From contig NSJX01000001.1 of the NCBI GenBank assembly GCA_002286715.1, forward strand, positions 1,977,805 to 2,041,804: a stretch of 64,000 nt of DNA, in the 5' to 3' direction. Position 1 is the first letter of the stretch. Each line of letters begins with the position of its first letter. A program made the position numbers and the translations under genes. The DNA is from Dentipellis sp. KUC8613. Its lineage: Eukaryota > Basidiomycota > Agaricomycetes > Russulales > Hericiaceae. The notes beneath the pieces are model-generated. The model was not told where the DNA came from and made no database searches. It worked only from the letters and a program-made list of their open reading frames with translations. Positions 48,287 through 61,508 of the stretch are shown piece by piece.

Positions 48287-51200
48287 TCACGAGGCCTGAC
48301 TGTCCCTTCCGAAAGCTCGTGTCGAAATCGAGAAGCCGCCCGCGAGTCCCCCGGGAAGAGTCGGCATGCCCACATGCATGCTCTCGCCGAGCCTGATGCC
48401 CTCCAGATCCTTCATCATCATGCTGAGCCGGCCCATCCCAAAGCGGTCGCGGAAGCCCTTGCTCTCGGCCTGCACCTCGTCGTCGCCGTCGACGAAGCCC
48501 TTCTCGAACTGGCCCCAGTCGCTGCGCTGCGCGAGGTATGGCCGCAGCAGCGTCGAGTCAATGCGTCCGAGGTAGTTCTCCGTGATGTACGACTTGAGGA
48601 TCTCGGGCCGCACGAGGAAGATGTTGCCGAGCTGGCGGATGAACTCGAAGCGCTCGTGCAGCGCGGGGATGTTGAACGTGTCGATGGTGTCCTGGTACGT
48701 CTTCAAGTCCCTATCGACACGGCGTCAGTTAGCGCGGGCAGCGCGGGCGTGCGAGCCTCGGGCACGCACTTTGCAAGCATCAGGCCGCCCGTGGCGCTGA
48801 CAGGGAATTTACGGAGGTGATCGAGTAGCAGTCTGACGAGGGTAAGCGTTAGGCTTCGGTTCGGCGAGCAATTCCGAAACCCGGAGAAGACAGGCATACC
48901 CGTGGAAGGAGACGCCGACCTCGGTCAGGAAGACTTCGAGGTTCTTGCCGCTGAGGTTCTGCATCGCCGCCTCTCGCACGCGCTCGAGCGTTTCGCAGCA
49001 GGCGTCGCAGGGTTCCGTGTTCACGCGAGCGAACGAGATGTCGTCATTCCGTGGCTTGAAATCTGTCTTCTTCTGCTTTGCGAGCTGTGTAGATAGCCAC
49101 GTGATGATAGCTGAACGACGTGTTCAATGTTCAGCACGAGCCAAGGGTCGGATCGGGTAATGGACGCACCATCTGTGAGGCGCGAGATGAGATTGTTCGC
49201 GGCGCCTTCGATTTTGCTGACCGTTTGATTATTGTACACGACCATCTCACGACGGACAGTCACAGAGCTCGCGACGAGCGGCAACAATGCAATATTGACA
49301 TATTGTTGCCACAGGTGGCAAATGAGGTCAACTGCTCGCAGCACAGATAGAGGTTGGAGATTTGGCTCCGCCTTCGTATGATCTGCGGCGTCAACCCGGG
49401 ACAGGGCGCTAAGAACGATCGTCGTCACATTCGACCATAGCGGAATGACGCGGAATGACTCACGTTTCAAGCGCGGTTTCCATATACCCACCCCCTAGCG
49501 TTTCAGCAAGGGCTCTGAACAGCGCGAACGCGTGTTTCGGACTGACGTCGGCGTCAGTACACGAAATTGCAGCACAATGAGGTGGACCACGTACGTATCG
49601 TTTGCGGGGCTCAGCTCCACGCAGCGGCCGATGGCTTCCGCGTGCCACTTCAGCATGGTCTCCGCGGTATCGACGCTCAGAAGGCCGTCTTCTTCCCTTA
49701 CAGGCTCTTCGACAGGCACCTGGTTGCGGTCGCCAATGCCTCCGAATCTCATCAACGCCGCCGCCGCCGTCGAGGAGGAGCCCGACGTGCCCGTAGAGCC
49801 TAACTGACCCATCATGCGGTCAAACATCGAAGACTTCCCCTTCTGCAGCATTTTCTCCTGTTATATACAGCAGAGTGAGCACAACGGCCGTGTCGAGATA
49901 AGGATAACGTACGTGGTATCGCGTAAATGCAAGAAGATGGTTTGCGTACAGCTCGCCCAGTGTTTTCGTCTCGCGCTCTAGGTATCGCGTGCCCTCGGTG
50001 TATGGCACAAACAATTCTTCCATGGCCGTCTCCAGCATCGTGCTCACTGTCGCCGCGGTAGATGATGGTGCCCCCGCCGCAGGCGCTCCGCTCAGTGAAC
50101 GGGAGAACTCTGAGGAGCTCAACGCCGTTCGCGGGGCCATGGTGGGAACTTCGTACGCTTTCAAATCATCGACGAGTAACGACGTCTGTATGTGCACAAG
50201 CTGGAGGACGCGCAGGAAGGCCAAATCGGATATTGAAGATGCTCGATTGAGTAGCCCCTCCATGTGTTGTTGGATCTACAAAGATCGGCTGTCAGCACCG
50301 AAAGGACACGGGGAACATGTGTAGCCGTACAGATTGCGCGAAGACACGTTGCAAGAAAACTTGCATGACGAAAGGGGGGTTGGGGAAAACTGCTTGGACA
50401 ATCTGGGCCTCTTGGCCTACTGTTGCCCGAATCTCCGTGAGAAGCTCCTTTAGGCTCGCTTCATTTCTCGGAGGTGTAAGGTCGGGATCTGGCAACGAGC
50501 CCCATCTGCACGTCCTTTTAGTATAGAGTCTAACCACTGAAAACAGGGACTTACAGAACTTTGTCATCTGCCGCTGTCTTCTCTCGTACGCGATTGATAA
50601 AGAAATCATGTTGGTTCACATATACCTGCACACATGATGCTCCTCCGTTGAAGTCCAATAATGTTTGCGCACAATGCTAGTTGGGGATAATCAACATGGA
50701 AATAAGAAAATTTGCTATACAGGAGCTTACATGCATCATCTTCGGGTCACCTTTCCGGTAACAGCGATCGAAAAGGTATAGCATGTCTTTTTCGAATTTC
50801 TCGCAGTACTTGTCGATATTCTCTCTTGTCTGATGCCGATAAGCAAAACGGCCCGAATGTAGTTCAGCAGATACGCTTACCTTCTCTGCTGTCGGAAGGT
50901 CTACCTCTTTGGCCACCGTACTTAGACGTCTCAGAAGTACGGCAACCTGACGGCGGCCTTCCCTTCCCTCTTTCTTGAGAGCGTCTAGTCGTGATGTGTC
51001 GTCTCGCGAGAATTGATTGTAGTAGTCAATGAGGTCATAAGCGGCCTGAGCCCGCTGCCGTTGCAAATGCACAGACTCCAGTTGTTCGCCTGCAGAGGCC
51101 TCGCATCAGAGGTCTGGGAGAAGCTACGAGTACTGACCTATGCGGATAGCCGTCCGACCGACTTCGTTCATCTTTGCCTCCATTCCCGAGAATGACGTGC

Positions 51201-51720
51201 CTACCGCCTGTGCACCGTAGCTTGAGACGCCCGGCTCATTCACACCCATATACAACGCACCTCGAATCCCCGGTTCAGCTCTGCCATCTTCTTAGAGTAT
51301 TCTCTCTCGGCCACTCGTACACTCTTCTCCATCTGCTCGGTTTTGGCTTGAACATCTTTGCGTACCGCAATGAGCCGATCTACCGCGGCCTCGAATGTGC
51401 GAATGAACGGCTTCGGGTCGAATGCTGCAGATCTATGAAACACAGTTCACCTCGTGATCAATCAGAGAAACATACGGCCAGATTCCGCTTTCGATTGTGT
51501 GATAAGCTTCTCAGAGAACGAGCCGACGAAATCCTTGACGTCGAACTTGCCCTGGTGCCCGAGTTACGGTCATCGTACCGCAACATAAGTGACGACCACT
51601 GGCCCAACTACTGACCTCGAATGTCTGGAGTTTCAACGCGTCTTGCGCAGCTGCATCTAGCTGGTAGTCGGGATCCATGGCATGGGCAGGAGGCAATGGT
51701 AGAGGTGGGAGGTATTGCAA
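48287..51720 (-). CDS. SEC10: Exocyst complex subunit Sec10
   Basis: Sec10 is one of eight exocyst subunits tethering secretory vesicles to the plasma membrane, important at hyphal tips. The N-terminal region DALKLQTFE joins to GKFDVKDFVGSFSEKLITQS, then AAFDPKPFIRTFEAAVDRLI and KDVQAKTEQMEKSVRVAERE (coiled coil). The helical body is spread over about a dozen exons: AYDLIDYYNQFSRDDTSRLD, NIDKYCEKFEKDMLYLFDRC, VYVNQHDFFINRVREKT, ETKTLGELYANHLLAFTRYH, LRAVDLICHLWQQYVNIALL and EPCDACCETLERVREAAMQN. The C-terminus has the family block LLLDHLRKFPVSATGGLMLA joined to KDLKTYQDTI, and ends RDSQAS. The start may be the ATG at 51,720 (MQYLPPLPLPPAHAM) or the internal one at 51,678. The 5' exon is divergent from RPC11. 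Confidence 0.93.
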
Positions 51721-51874
51721 TGGCGAATACTGCGGTCACTGTAAGCTCGAATATTCACCGAGTTACGATGCGGGGGTGGCTGGGGTCATGTCGTGTTCTC
51801 TATTCCTCCGTCACCGCCATCTAATTTATTGCGACCTTCGGTTCAATTTCACTTCACGTCCTTCGCTCTACACC
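51721..51874. promoter_or_regulatory. Shared divergent promoter, SEC10 / RPC11
   Basis: Only about 154 bp lie between the two ATG codons (about 196 bp if SEC10 starts at 51,678). This is the shortest divergent gap in the window. No TATA box is seen. Confidence 0.5.
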
Positions 51875-52443
51875 ATGTTGTTCTGCCCTGCCTGCGCAAA
51901 CCTGCTAGTCATATCTGCCGAGACTGGGTATAACAAATGGGCCTGCAACTCATGCGCATACGAGTTTCCCATCGCGAAACAAGTGCGTGCTAGATTGATC
52001 TGACTTCGACCGGCATTTTGCATCTCGACTCTAATGAACCGCAGATGACATCCAGGACAAAACTGAAACGGAAGCAAGTCGACGATGTGCTCGGTGGCGA
52101 TGAGATGTGGAAGCACGCAGACTCCACGGCAGGTACGTGAACCTGTCGCCTCGGGCCCAATGTCGCACTCACAAGCAACCCATATAGCAACATGTCCTAA
52201 ATGCGATAATGGGCGTGCATACTTCTACCAGCTGCAGATCAGGTCTGCAGATGAGCCTATGACCACATGTACGTCCGCCTTTAGTCCATCTGAAGCAAGC
52301 GACTGACCCTTTTTCCATTGTGTCCTGTTTCCGTCAGTCTACCGGTATGTTGTCTAATCCGTGACTGATGTCCATATGGTGTCCTCACCGCTGCACATTT
52401 CCGTAGCTGCACAGCGTGTACCCATCAATGGCGCGAGAATTAA
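51875..52443 (+). CDS. RPC11: RNA polymerase III subunit RPC11 (TFIIS-like)
   Basis: RPC11 (POLR3K in human) gives Pol III its intrinsic RNA cleavage activity and takes part in termination and reinitiation. The protein is about 107 residues, normal for the family. The N-terminal zinc ribbon is MLFCPACANLLV...WACNSCAYEF (CxxC pairs). The linker VDDVLGGDEMWKHADSTA and the C-terminal TFIIS-type ribbon CPKCDNGRAYFYQLQIRSAD with EPMTT and FYRCTACTHQW follow. The acidic hairpin RSADEP, which carries the catalytic D-E pair, is intact. There are five exons; the fourth, 52,338-52,344, is only 7 nt (TCTACCG), flanked by GT...AG introns of 69 and 62 nt. Without it the second ribbon loses FYR and the frame. 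It is divergent from SEC10. Confidence 0.93.
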
Positions 52444-52776
52444 CCCTCCGAGTACCGACACTGTATCACCGCTGCCTCCGCGCAAGCGTCTTTTCGACTA
52501 CGCGTTGGAGGTATGCTATCCGGGCTTCCGTCCCCTCGCACTTGATCGGCGTGTGGGCGTTAGCTCCAGTCCGTGCCGTCATCAACAATAGGTCGAGCTG
52601 GGCGCTCGCCGTCCCTGGATTGATTATGCTCAGACACCGATAGGTGCAGGCATTGTGGACGTTTATTTTGGGGAGTTTGTGTGCAGTCCAGAGTATGTAA
52701 AGCAGTGCGGATCTGACATTATACAGCAAAAGATATAGCAAAAACAACCAGCTAGCAGTCCATGACAATGATACTT
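52444..52776. other. Intergenic, convergent RPC11 and RVB2 3' ends
   Basis: About 330 bp expected to hold both 3' UTRs. No gene or repeat is recognised. Confidence 0.5.
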
Positions 52777-54581
<1,805 letters not shown>

Positions 54582-55766
54582 TGCGAGCAGAGGACCTTTC
54601 GCGTTTAGATTGGAGGTGGTTTGAAGGAAAGCAAGAGCAAGGACGCGTCTATTACGTAATTGCACTGCGTTCATTTCCGTGCCGCTCTCCTGCTGCGACA
54701 CGCCAACGTCGTCCTCTCCTACTCCTTCCAGCCGTCCCACACACTTGCACGTCGTCCGTAGTCCAGGCTTGCTCTAAATGGATGTTGCTTCAGCGCCTGG
54801 ACGGTCGTCTTCACGGCCCGAGGACCCCGAACAACCGTTATCGAGTCCCGGTGTCTCAGCAAAAGCACTCTGCCATGCGAAATTGCCGGTATAGGTTTAT
54901 AACGCTCGTTATGTTGTCGCAAGATATGTGGTATTTTATGCAAGCGCTCGTCGTTGGAGCTGCTGTCAATTGCATTGAGGGTCGTCGCGATGGCTCTTGT
55001 CCAATTCAGTCGGCGGGGATGTGTGGTATTTGACCAGCCTTGGGCATCATATCGTAGGAGTGTGACGCTACAGCTTAACCGCACGATTGGAGCCATATAT
55101 GTAAGTCCTCATCTACATGTTGAGTTGCCTGCTTATGCGTGCTCAGCAGCCGATTGTACATGCCCATTCGTAATCTGCCTTCGTGGCGTCTTATCCCCCG
55201 GCGGTCCGTGCTCTCGACCAACGGGTGTAGACAACTTTGCGCACCACGGAGCGCCTAGGCATCCCTCTGCTTTTCCGTGCCATTTGCTGCTCCCAGCGCC
55301 CGCGTTGCTGCATAGACGCCCACTCCGCCCGGACCGCGCTCTGGCAGTGGCGGTGTGGTATCCCCGACGCGTTGTGAGCCGAGCGCTACCCCCTGGCGTC
55401 GGCGTCGGGATTGTGAGGCTTACACGATGTGTCCTCGACCAAAGGGAGAGGTGAGCCAAATGACTATCACGCCGAATTTTTTGCTAGGCACCCAACCTCG
55501 GAACGCGTATGGCATAGCCTACTGGTGAGCGCGTTTCTCGAAGTAACCGCTCGCGCAGCGTCTGTCCTAGGCTCTACAGGCGTTGGCATGGAGGGCGAGA
55601 AGTATAAAAGAGGAGTGTATTGTATCCTCCACCTCATTACCCACAGCTTCTTCCATCCTTCGTCCCAACACAGGCCTCCTTATCCAACGCTTCCTCTTGT
55701 TTCCATTGTAGCAATCCACTGCCTCTCGACCGTCTTCTATTAATCCACCCTTATATATACCTCACA
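54582..55766. other. Intergenic, RVB2 / sesquiterpene synthase
   Basis: About 1.2 kb between divergent genes, carrying the RVB2 promoter and the terpene synthase promoter. The TATA box of the latter is listed separately. Frames here are not conserved-looking, and no other gene is recognised. Confidence 0.55.
55603..55610 (+). promoter_or_regulatory. TATA box (TATAAAAG) of the terpene synthase gene
   Basis: TATAAAAG lies about 157 bp before the ATG at 55,767, followed by a pyrimidine-rich stretch near 55,625-55,700, typical for a fungal transcription start. Spacing is plausible for a 5' UTR of about 120 nt. A clear TATA box is rare among the genes in this window and fits a regulated, non-housekeeping gene. 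Confidence 0.65.
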
Positions 55767-56913
55767 ATGTCGCCCTCTGCCAACCGCTTCACTCTTCCCG
55801 ACCTCATTGCCGTCTCGACTGCCTTCACCGACGCCACCAACCCCCACTGGAAGCGCGCCGCAGCTGAATCCAAGCAATGGGTCAACAGCTACAACGTCTT
55901 CTCCGACCGTCGCCGCGCGTTCTTCTACCAGGGCCTCAGCGAGCTCCTCGTCTCGCATGCCTACCCGTATGCCGAGTTCGAGGAGTTCCGCACCATCTGC
56001 GACTTCGTCAACCTGCTCTTCGTCATCGACGAGATCAGTGACGAGCAGAGCTGCGAGGACGCACGCGAGACCGGCGAGGTCTACCTGCACGTCATGCGCG
56101 ACCCCGAGTGGGACGACGGCTCCAAACTCGCACAGCTCACACGAGAGTGCGTTTCCCCTTCGCCCAGCTCCCATATTAGCCCCGTCTAACCTAGCATCAC
56201 AACATAGATTCCGCGCCCGCCTGACGCGCACCTGCAAGCCCAAGACGTTCCGCCGCTTCCTGCAGCACGGCCAGGACTACATCGACTGCGTCGTCGACGA
56301 GGCTGGGCTCCGGGAACGCGGAGAGGTCCTCGATCTCGACTCGTACCTCGTCCTGCGCCGCGAGAACAGCGCCGTCCGGCTGTGCTTTGGCCTGATCCCC
56401 TTCGCGCTCGGCATCGACCTTCCCGATGAGGTATATGCGGACCCGGTGTTCGAGAGGATCTACTTCGCGGGCGTGGACATGGTCTGCTGGGCAAATGTGA
56501 GTCATCCGCGCACTCAGCCATGGTGGCGCCCAGGCACCTATTGACACTGCGACTATCTCCTTTAGGACCTTTACTCTTACAACATGGAGCAGGCAAAGGG
56601 TCTCGCCGGGAACAACTTCCTCACGGTCCTCATGGAGACGCAGAACATGACTATCCAGGAGGCCAGCGACTACACCGGCCGGCAGTACCAGAAGCTCATG
56701 GACGAGTTCGTTGCCGACAAGGCGCGGCTGCGCTCCTTCGGCGCCGATGTCGACAAGGACGTCGCGACCTACATCGAGTCCATGCAGCACTGGCCCGTCG
56801 GCAACCTCGTCTGGAGCTTCGAGACGCCGAGGTACTTCGGTGCTGCGCGCGAGCAGATCTTGAAGACGCGCGTCGTCGTGCTCAAGCCTCTCGAGGAGGA
56901 CGAGTCTGACTGA
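55767..56913 (+). CDS. Sesquiterpene synthase, class I terpene cyclase
   Basis: It would cyclise farnesyl diphosphate to a sesquiterpene with Mg2+. Three exons (introns 56,147-56,207 and 56,497-56,565) give about 338 residues, normal for mushroom enzymes. The start [20 protein letters not shown] is followed by [19 protein letters not shown] and the first metal site, [13 protein letters not shown] (D-E-x-x-D). The second metal site is [13 protein letters not shown], an intact NSE triad (N, S, E) completed across the second intron. The active-site RY pair occurs as TPRYFG. The product cannot be predicted from sequence. No P450 or other tailoring gene is adjacent (neighbours are RVB2 and RRN11), so it looks like a single-gene locus. 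The TATA box at 55,603 fits regulated expression. Confidence 0.93.
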
Positions 56914-57373
56914 TTCAGAAGGCTATAGGATCCGGAAAACATTGCGCAGAACGATATTATTTCTTACATTCTCCCCTCATCGTTATATACTACGAGCATT
57001 GTTATTCACCATATTCATTCTCCTTACCAGACCTGCTTTCCCAACTTGTAGCTCTAGAGATACTGCTCTCACATCCTTCCATCATGGTCTCGGTTTCCTC
57101 TATTTAGTCTCTCCCATTCACATTATTTCCAATGGATCGTCTTGTAATCCTCTCCCTTCATAATGTTATCGAAATACCATTCTGATATTCAGCGTCGACG
57201 CGTCCTGTTTGCTATCGTGTACAGTGCGCCGGAGCGCTCGACTGAGCCGAATAGCGGGCACCCACCCCGGGTCGCGGTAATTAGACTCGCGACGCGTCTC
57301 CGCCTCCACCTTTTCCTTCACCTTCACCATCGCCTCTTCACTTCTACACTACCGCCCTCCTCCACTTCTCTCC
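56914..57373. other. Intergenic, terpene synthase 3' / RRN11 5'
   Basis: About 460 bp, AT-rich at the left (3' UTR) and pyrimidine-rich before the RRN11 start (CCACCTTTTCCTTCACC). No gene or repeat is seen. Confidence 0.5.
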
Positions 57374-58381
57374 ATGCCCGCCGCAAACCCACACACCTTC
57401 CTCTTCTCCTCCCTGAACAGCAAGGCCCCGCGCACCGCGCGCAAAGTGCACCTGCGGCGCCTCTACGACGTGTTCCAGCTGACGCTGCAGCGCGGCGACC
57501 TCCCGCGCGCGCGCCGCGCGTGGGCGATCCTCGTGCGCTGCAAGGAGGTGTCCTGGCGCGACATGTGGCGCTCGTCGCTCGCTGTGGTGGGTGCAGGCGA
57601 TGCGGCTGGGGGTAGGGATAGGGAGACGCAGGAGAGGAGGGTGGAATTTCTGAGGGTGCTGTTGTTGCAGCATCCGGAGGAGGTGAGTCCTGCGTGATAC
57701 ATGTGGAGGAAGGGTATTGGGGGCTGAATTGGGTCGGCATGGAAGCGCGAAGCTGTCCTCCAGGAGATGGTGCTTCTGCTCATCATGTCCGGCAAGCACA
57801 GAGAAGCGCTTGACGAGCTCGAATTGTACGCCGTCCGTCCGTCTAACTGCAGCTTCGCAGTAATTCTAACCGGGATCTGAGCTGATAGGTATCTGCCCTC
57901 ATTCCCGTTCCAAGACAACCCCGTATTGCATATCTATGCGGGACTCATCTGCTTGTACCTCGCCCAGCCGGACCCAGAGGCAGATACGCGTGAAGGTATT
58001 TACAACGCAATTTACGAGGCTCATCAAATACTCAGAACTAGCCTCGGGGGAAACCAGGTGCGGATGCCGACGCGCCGTTCAACCCCATCCTCCTCCGCGA
58101 CGCACATGGCCACCTCGAACGCGCGAAGCTGCTCGACCCCGACAACGTCGTAGCGCAAGCGTTCCTCGAGAAGGTATCATCCCCCCTCTCTTTCAAGCTT
58201 TCACGCGGCAGCAGCATTTCTAACGACAGGCCCTTAGATCTCCTCGTTCGCGCTTGGCTCACAGAAACTGAAGAAGCTCGACGACGCTTCGGACGACGAC
58301 GACGACGACGACCTCGACGATAACAGCATGGAGGTGGACGGAAGCGACGAAGGACAGCGCAGGAAGCGCATGCGCACCTAG
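57374..58381 (+). CDS. RRN11: Pol I core-factor subunit Rrn11-like
   Basis: Rrn11 is part of the Pol I core factor (with Rrn6 and Rrn7) that places Pol I at the rDNA promoter. The start MPAANPHTFLFSSLNSKAPR leads to HLRRLYDVFQLTLQRGDLPR and ARRAWAILVRCKEVSWRDMW, the conserved TPR-like Rrn11 block. Then, across introns, EMVLLLIMSGKHREALDELE, YLPSFPFQDNPVLHIYAGLI and, after a less certain join near 57,990, DAPFNPILLRDAHGHLERAK and LLDPDNVVAQAFLEK. It ends in an acidic tail with a run of seven Asp and a basic QRRKRMRT. It is about five to six exons. Assignment rests on the LQRGD..RARRAW...RCKEV motif from memory of the family; TAF1A-like TPR proteins are the main alternative. It is convergent with RIX1 at 139 bp. 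Confidence 0.78.
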
Positions 58382-58520
58382 GTTCCACATTCCCTCCAAA
58401 TGAGCTAGAACTTCCTTTCAGCAAGTCAAGCTGTACGTGCACCATTCACTCCAACAACACGTCGAACTCCATTAACAAAAGTCCAGGCTACAGACTGCAT
58501 GCTACAATACTTTTGCCCGC

Positions 58521-61309
58521 CTACTCCGAATCGGACCCCATATCGATACTCGGCATCTCCTCGTCATCGTCGTCCTCGTCCATGGGCGTAGGCACGATGG
58601 CGGGGTACACCGGCTGCACGTGCGCTTGCGGTGCCGTGCTTGGGGTGGGTTTACTTGAAGATGGGAGCGGGACCGATGGGGGCGGGGGCACTTTTGCTGA
58701 GGATGTGCTAGGCGCAAGGATGGGAGCAGGAGCAGGGGTGGGCACAGGGGCAGTGGAGGCGGTAGGAGCAGTGAACGCGGGAGCAGCTGTACTAGCCACC
58801 GCAGGTTTCGCAAACAAAGTAAACGGCGCCGCAAGGGCCGCAGCAGGCTCCGCTGCCCTCCCAACAATGCTCGGCACCACCGCCGGCGCGGGCACCTCGT
58901 CCTCGTCTCCCGCCGCGCCCAAGAACCCAGCGACGCCAATTCCGAGCCCGGCGCGCACGTCCTGCTCCTCGTCGCCCTCCTCCGCGCGGAAGAGCGAGAG
59001 CGCGTCGACGTGCGGGAGCGAGCGGACGAGCGGCGGCACGCGCGGGTGCAGCAGGAGGTCGAGCACGTGCTGCGTGTCCTGCAATACACACTCACCATCA
59101 GCCACCACGCCTCGACATCCGCTTACAGAAGGGTAAAGACTCACATGGCCCCCAGCACCGTGCATCTCGCCGATCACCAGCCCGAGGCTCTTGCCCAGCA
59201 CGCTCGTCGTGCCCGCGGCCGCCTCGAGACACACGCGCTGCACGGCGCCCGCGAGCCGGCCGTGCAGCGCCGCGTCGGGCGCGACCTGCGCGGGCGTGAG
59301 GAGCGGCAGCGCGAGGTGGATCGAGAGCAGGAGGCGCGCGGCGACGGAGCGCGCGGGGGCGGAGAGGAAGGGGTTGCGGAGCAGGGGGCGCAGGGCTGTG
59401 ATTTCGTCGATTAGCTCGCGGGGACAGGGAAAAGGAGAAGGGGGGAGGAAGTGGGAGAGGGAAGAGAGGGAGAGGAAGCGCACCTTCGAGCGACTGCAGC
59501 ACGACCGCGCCATCCGCGGCCGTGGGGCACATCACCGCGTTCGCGATGTCGAACACCTCGTCGCCCTCGTACGCGCGTGCGCGTTTGCGCGCGCGCTTGC
59601 TCTTGCTGCCCGCGCCCGCGCCTGCGCCTGCGCTTGTGGTTGTGGACGTGCTTTGGGTCTGCACGGCGGACTGCGAGGGCAGGAGCGCGGTGAGGGGCCG
59701 GAGGAGCGCTTTCGTTGCGCGTGAGGGCAGGATGGGGTGGTGGAGTGGGCGGGAGGAGGTGAGGAGGGTTGCGAGGGCGCGGAGGAAGGGCAGGCGGTGG
59801 GCGCTAGGGAGCATGGTTGCTGTTCAATGGAATGCGCTGGGATGGGAGGGGGAGGAGAAGACTTACGCGGGGAGGGGCTGTTCGAGGTGATATACGATGA
59901 CGGTGACGATGCGGGGAATATGTGGTGCTAGATGTTGACGGGTGCTAAAAGTCATGTTAGTGTCCGCATTCAGTTGTGTAAAGTGGAAATTAGATACCTC
60001 GAGGCAAGGCTGTCGAGAATGCTGCAGCCGAATCCCCACAGGTCCGGCACGACAGACTCTTCCATCGCCCGCCGTGTCGCATCGAGATGCCCATCCCTTC
60101 TATCCTCCGTCGTGCTTTTGAGAAGTGCGAGGCAGGACTGGACCAGCTGGCCCATCGGTATTTGGACGGGGCGCGTATGTGCAAATCTACAAGTCGCATG
60201 GTATTCAGTGGTGAAAGTGGCCGAGCAATGAGTAATGCTGCCTTACTTGAGAAGCTCGCAAAGTGCAGCAGCTGCACACCGCAAGCGGTCCACGTTCAGA
60301 GGGACCGCAACCAGTGCCTCCTCACTCGCCTGTCCCTGCCTCGGCTGCGCGGCATTAAGACGCTCTATCCACCCGATATATAAGCTCCAAATCCCAAAAA
60401 TTAGATAAATCAGCCACCACTGACCTTCGACCGGAAATGTCGTCCTCACGCCCACAAACGCGTCCCACGCAAAACCCAGCGTATCGTCCACCGCGCTCCG
60501 CCACAGATTCGCCGCGCCCACCTTGCCCCCGGTCACAGGCAGCGCGGCATACAGCCTCGACGCGCTCGCGAGGGTCGCAGGGTCGGTCGGGGGCGCGGCG
60601 GAGCCGTTGAGCTGGCGCAGGCAGAAGGAGGAGAGCGAGGCGTGGATGGGGCGCAGGAGGGTCGGGTAGAGCGGGACGAGCTGCGAGAGGACGTCGATGG
60701 CGAGGATCTGGTGCGGCGGCAGAGTCAGATTATGTTATGGAAAGAAGGGTGTAGATGAGCGTAGGCGTACTTTAAGCTCGTGGTCGGCATGTTTGTCTGC
60801 GAGCGTTAGCAGCGCAAGGCCGTACTTGGGCACATTCGGCGTCGCAAGCTGGCGCTGGAACTCGGGGACGTCCGTCGCAGCCGAGAAGATCCTGAACAGC
60901 AGGCGTATCGCCGCCTTCAGATTCGGCACGGGTTCATTTTTCTTCGCACACAAAAGCAAGCAGACATAGACATGCAGTATAAGATTGCAGAAGCACAGAC
61001 GCATGAGATACACGGACTGACAGAAAGCAGCGGGAGCGCGATGGCGGTCCAGCCCTGCGCGTTCTCCATCATGAGCGCTTTTGAGAGCACGGACGTCTGC
61101 AGGGCGAGGCAGAGCCCGGCCCAGCGCGCGGCGGGGTCTTTTGAGTATAGGAGCGAGCTGAGGCGGGTGGTCCATTTCTGCAGGTGCTCGGAGGGCCCGA
61201 GGGACTGCGCGGAGAGGACGGAGAGGACGTAGGGCAGGTGAAGGACGGCGTAAGCGTCTGTTGCGAGCTGGAGTTGGAGGAACGTCCGGAGGGTGTCTGG
61301 CGAGGCCAT
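58521..61309 (-). CDS. RIX1: Pre-rRNA processing protein Rix1 (PELP1-like)
   Basis: Rix1 with Ipi1 and Ipi3 works in ITS2 removal and late 60S assembly in the nucleolus. The start MASPDTLRTFLQLQLATDAY is followed by LQKWTTRLSSLLYSKDPAAR, WAGLCLALQTSVLSKALMME, LLFRIFSAATDVPEFQRQLA, LYPTLLRPIHASLSSFCLRQ, NVDRLRCAAAALCELLK, MLPSAHRLPFLRALATLLTS and PRVPPLVRSLPHVDALSLFR. A Pro/Ala-rich linker leads to the acidic end DEDDDDEEMPSIDMGSDSE, a typical Rix1 tail. The body is helical-repeat-like. About eight exons are seen. The intron 60,365-60,424 (60 nt) is a stopless multiple of three; if retained it would insert a hydrophobic, membrane-like segment. Neighbour RRN11 is convergent. Assignment is good from layout and tail; no catalytic motif exists to confirm it. 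Confidence 0.85.
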
Positions 61310-61508
61310 TACTGCTGCACTTGAAGCTGCTCAGCGAAAATGTGTGATCGAGTAAACGCGTCGCGCGAATGGGGCAAGTGCTAACACGCGCAAATAACGC
61401 GCCCACAACACTCAGAAATTTGCCAGAAACTCAGAGTGCACGCAAAGCAACCCAGATATTATGTCTATTAGATGGGAGTAGGATGTACGTAGGAGGAGAG
61501 CAGATCAA
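61310..61508. other. Intergenic, uL2m 3' / RIX1 5'
   Basis: About 200 bp between two minus-strand genes, too short for much besides the RIX1 promoter and the uL2m terminator. Nothing recognised. Confidence 0.45.

Noticed and set aside
58290..58312. GAC trinucleotide run as a microsatellite
   Set aside because: It encodes the acidic tail of RRN11 and is ordinary for such tails.
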